6,640 bases of DNA, from positions 1-6,640 of the forward strand of contig CAIXHI010000257.1 of NCBI GenBank assembly GCA_903919215.1, given 5' to 3'. Positions 5,694 to 6,640 of this stretch are shown here, in pieces (position 1 is the stretch's first letter; the number at the start of each line of letters is the position of its first letter). The notes below the pieces were generated by a model that did not search any database, was not told the origin of the DNA, and was given only the letters and a program-made list of their open reading frames with translations. The translations under genes were made by a program, and so were the position numbers. This DNA comes from an uncultured Acidimicrobiaceae bacterium. GTDB lineage: Bacteria; Actinomycetota; Acidimicrobiia; Acidimicrobiales; Ilumatobacteraceae.

Positions 5694-6356
5694 ATGCAGC
5701 CCTGGCGTGTCGAGCAGTCGCATGGCGATGCCGGCACGTTCCACACCGCAGATCCGGTCGCTGAGCGCTCGGCGACGTTTCACACGGTGCAGCGGCCGAC
5801 ATTGGTGCTCGGCTCCACTCAGACCGACGATTCGTTCGACCCGGTTGCTGCGGTCGACTTGGGTGTCGAGGTCGTGCGCCGACGCAGTGGCGGGGGAGCA
5901 GTGTTGTTGATGCCTGGTGAGTTCGTGTGGCTCGATCTGGTGATTCCCACCGGCGACCCGCTGTGGTCGGCCGATGTGGGCGCCGCAATGGTGTGGGTCG
6001 GCGAACTCTGGCAACGCTCGCTGGCGACGTTGGGCGAGGGTGCCGCGTCGGTGGTGCACCGCGGCCCTCTGGTGCGCTCGCAGTGGTCGGGGGCGGTGTG
6101 CTGGGCCGGTGTCGGCACCGGCGAGTTGATGGGCGGTGCGAACGAACGTGTCGGCAAGTTGGTGGGGGTCAGCCAGCGGCGGACGCGCGACTGGGTGCGC
6201 TTCCAGTCGATGTGTCATCTGCAGTGGCGCCCTGAGACGGTGGCATCGCTCGTCGCCCCGCCGAAACCATTGATCGCCGACCTGGCGCCGGTGGCTGCAG
6301 CCGTGACCGTTGCCGAGTCGGTGCTGCGCTCAGCGCTCGTCGATCAACTCCCCTGA
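5694..6356 (+). CDS. Lipoate-protein ligase A-like protein (BPL/LPL catalytic domain)
   Basis: A 220-residue single-domain member of the biotin/lipoate ligase fold. Evidence is LVLGSTQ (37-43), the substrate-binding loop VVRRRSGGGAVLL (60-72), and GKLVGVSQRRT (154-164), where Lys155 aligns with the conserved active-site Lys of LplA and SQRR with its usual neighbour. These residues predict transfer of lipoyl, octanoyl or a related group to a carrier lysine, possibly through an acyl-adenylate. Odd points: the His or Phe that often follows RRxSGGGAV is Leu, and the C-terminal accessory domain of E. coli-type LplA is absent, as in many actinobacterial homologues, so it may be an acyltransferase and not a full ligase. 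No lipoylated target (E2, GcvH) or LipA is in the window. The start is fixed by the leaderless promoter immediately upstream. Confidence 0.88.
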   Translation: MQPWRVEQSHGDAGTFHTADPVAERSATFHTVQRPTLVLGSTQTDDSFDPVAAVDLGVEVVRRRSGGGAVLLMPGEFVWLDLVIPTGDPLWSADVGAAMVWVGELWQRSLATLGEGAASVVHRGPLVRSQWSGAVCWAGVGTGELMGGANERVGKLVGVSQRRTRDWVRFQSMCHLQWRPETVASLVAPPKPLIADLAPVAAAVTVAESVLRSALVDQLP

Positions 6357-6404
6357 CGTCGCTACTCTGCTGCGGCAGCTGGGTGTGGTCGACCCCGCTG
6401 CGGC

Positions 6405-6422
6405 AACACCTCGGTAGGTGTT
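6405..6422 (+). terminator. Perfect 7-bp hairpin after the lipoate-ligase-like gene (possible terminator)
   Basis: AACACCT, loop CGGT, AGGTGTT: a perfect 7-bp stem with a 4-base loop, 48 bases after the stop codon at 6356. There is only TT after the stem and no real U-run, so if it terminates it does so weakly or as part of a convergent terminator region. Confidence 0.35.
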
Positions 6423-6426
6423 CGCG

Positions 6427-6560
6427 ATGGGGTCCGAACGCGGTGGCGAGTGGGGCGACTCGTACGTCACCCCCATTTCGGTCTGTACGCACCGCCCGCC
6501 CTGCTTACCGGACGGGTGGTCAACGACGACCTCACCGTCTGGACGGTTGCTGACGCCTGA
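6427..6560 (+). other. Possible small ORF or gene remnant split by a -1 frame change
   Basis: Reading from ATG 6427 gives a protein-like stretch ending GEWGDSYVTP. Beyond the five-C run at 6470-6474, the -1 frame continues as HFGLYAPPALLTGRVVNDDL and ends TVWTVADA with a TGA at 6558-6560. Each half has plausible composition and G/C third positions, and one extra C would join them into a 44-residue ORF. Neither half resembles a family I recognise. It could be a frameshifted small gene, a remnant, a sequencing indel or chance. The same initial frame upstream is closed by a TAG at 6415-6417. Confidence 0.2.
6534..6547. repeat. Inverted repeat ACCGTC-TG-GACGGT in the convergent intergenic region
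   Basis: Six-base perfect arms around TG. As RNA it could form a 5-bp stem with a 4-base loop. It lies between the convergent lipoate-ligase-like and TetR-like genes, where termination is expected in both directions. Confidence 0.3.
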
Positions 6561-6571
6561 CGTGTCAGGTG
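6554..6571. terminator. Hairpin overlapping the stop codon of the TetR-like gene
   Basis: CCTGA, loop CGTG, TCAGG at 6556-6569, extendable by one G-T and one C-G pair to about 7 bp. The minus-strand TGA (6567-6565) is part of the stem. It lacks a U-run. With the two nearby inverted repeats it may make a bidirectional termination zone; this is inference from convergent gene layout. Confidence 0.25.
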
Positions 6572-6639
6572 GCCGGCGGGGATAACGGGAGGAAGCCGCC
6601 GAGGATCACTTGCAAACCGCGCTCGAACACCAACTCGTT
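6565..6639 (-). CDS. C-terminal end of a probable TetR-family transcriptional regulator (truncated by window edge)
   Basis: The minus strand reads 24 codons, beginning NELVFERGLQVILGGFLPLS and ending PPAT before a TGA at 6567-6565. The FERGLxxILxGF pattern is typical of the last helix of TetR-family ligand domains. The start and the helix-turn-helix lie outside the window, so the family call rests on this short tail. The gene converges with the lipoate-ligase-like gene. If it is a TetR regulator, its target is probably to the right, beyond the window. Confidence 0.45.
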   Translation of the reverse strand, partial: NELVFERGLQVILGGFLPLSPPAT

Positions 6640-6640
6640 G

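Noticed and set aside
5370..6218. A 282-codon minus-strand frame opposite HNH and the lipoate-ligase-like gene
   Set aside because: Shadow frame: His/Arg-rich, no domain, and both plus-strand genes show intact active-site motifs.

Overview
This is a GC-rich, densely packed chromosomal window. The gene types and strong G/C third-position preference point to a high-GC actinobacterium. Acidimicrobiia or a relative is my best guess, but nothing here fixes the taxon. I see no rRNA, tRNA, CRISPR array, insertion sequence or phage gene.

Layout. (1) Positions 1-2653, minus strand: a three-gene operon encoding a MoxR-type AAA+ ATPase, a membrane-anchored DUF58 protein and the N-terminal part of a multi-spanning membrane protein, most likely a TgpA/DUF3488 transglutaminase, which runs off the left edge. 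The first junction shares one base (TGATG) and the second shares four (GTGA). (2) 2722-3567, plus: a ROK-family sugar-kinase-like protein, divergent from moxR, with Thr where the family has its catalytic Asp. (3) 3630-5675, plus: an acyl-CoA dehydrogenase, an 84-residue uncharacterised protein overlapping it by 4 bases, a possible 23-codon ORF in TGATG overlap, and an HNH endonuclease-family protein. (4) 5694-6356, plus: a lipoate-protein-ligase-like (BPL/LPL fold) protein. (5) 6357-6564: a convergent intergenic stretch with several inverted repeats and a possible frameshifted small ORF. (6) 6565-6639, minus: the last 24 codons of a gene that looks like a TetR-family regulator.

Expression pattern. 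Four genes that start transcription units (moxR, ROK, acyl-CoA dehydrogenase, lipoate ligase-like) have a TANNNT -10-like box 6 or 7 bases before the start codon, as expected for leaderless mRNAs. Genes in the interior of units use stop/start overlaps or a Shine-Dalgarno sequence instead (GGGAGG before the membrane protein, AGGGGG before HNH). This also decides the moxR start as GTG at 2653.

How the genes work together. The MoxR/DUF58/transglutaminase set is a known conserved association thought to act as an ATPase-driven chaperone or maturation system at the membrane. The acyl-CoA dehydrogenase indicates acyl-CoA oxidation, and the lipoate-ligase-like protein suggests cofactor attachment. 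I found no convincing new multi-gene system. The best leads are the ROK protein lacking its catalytic Asp, the uniform leaderless promoters, the 84-residue protein coupled to the dehydrogenase, and the unexplained sequence at 6357-6564.
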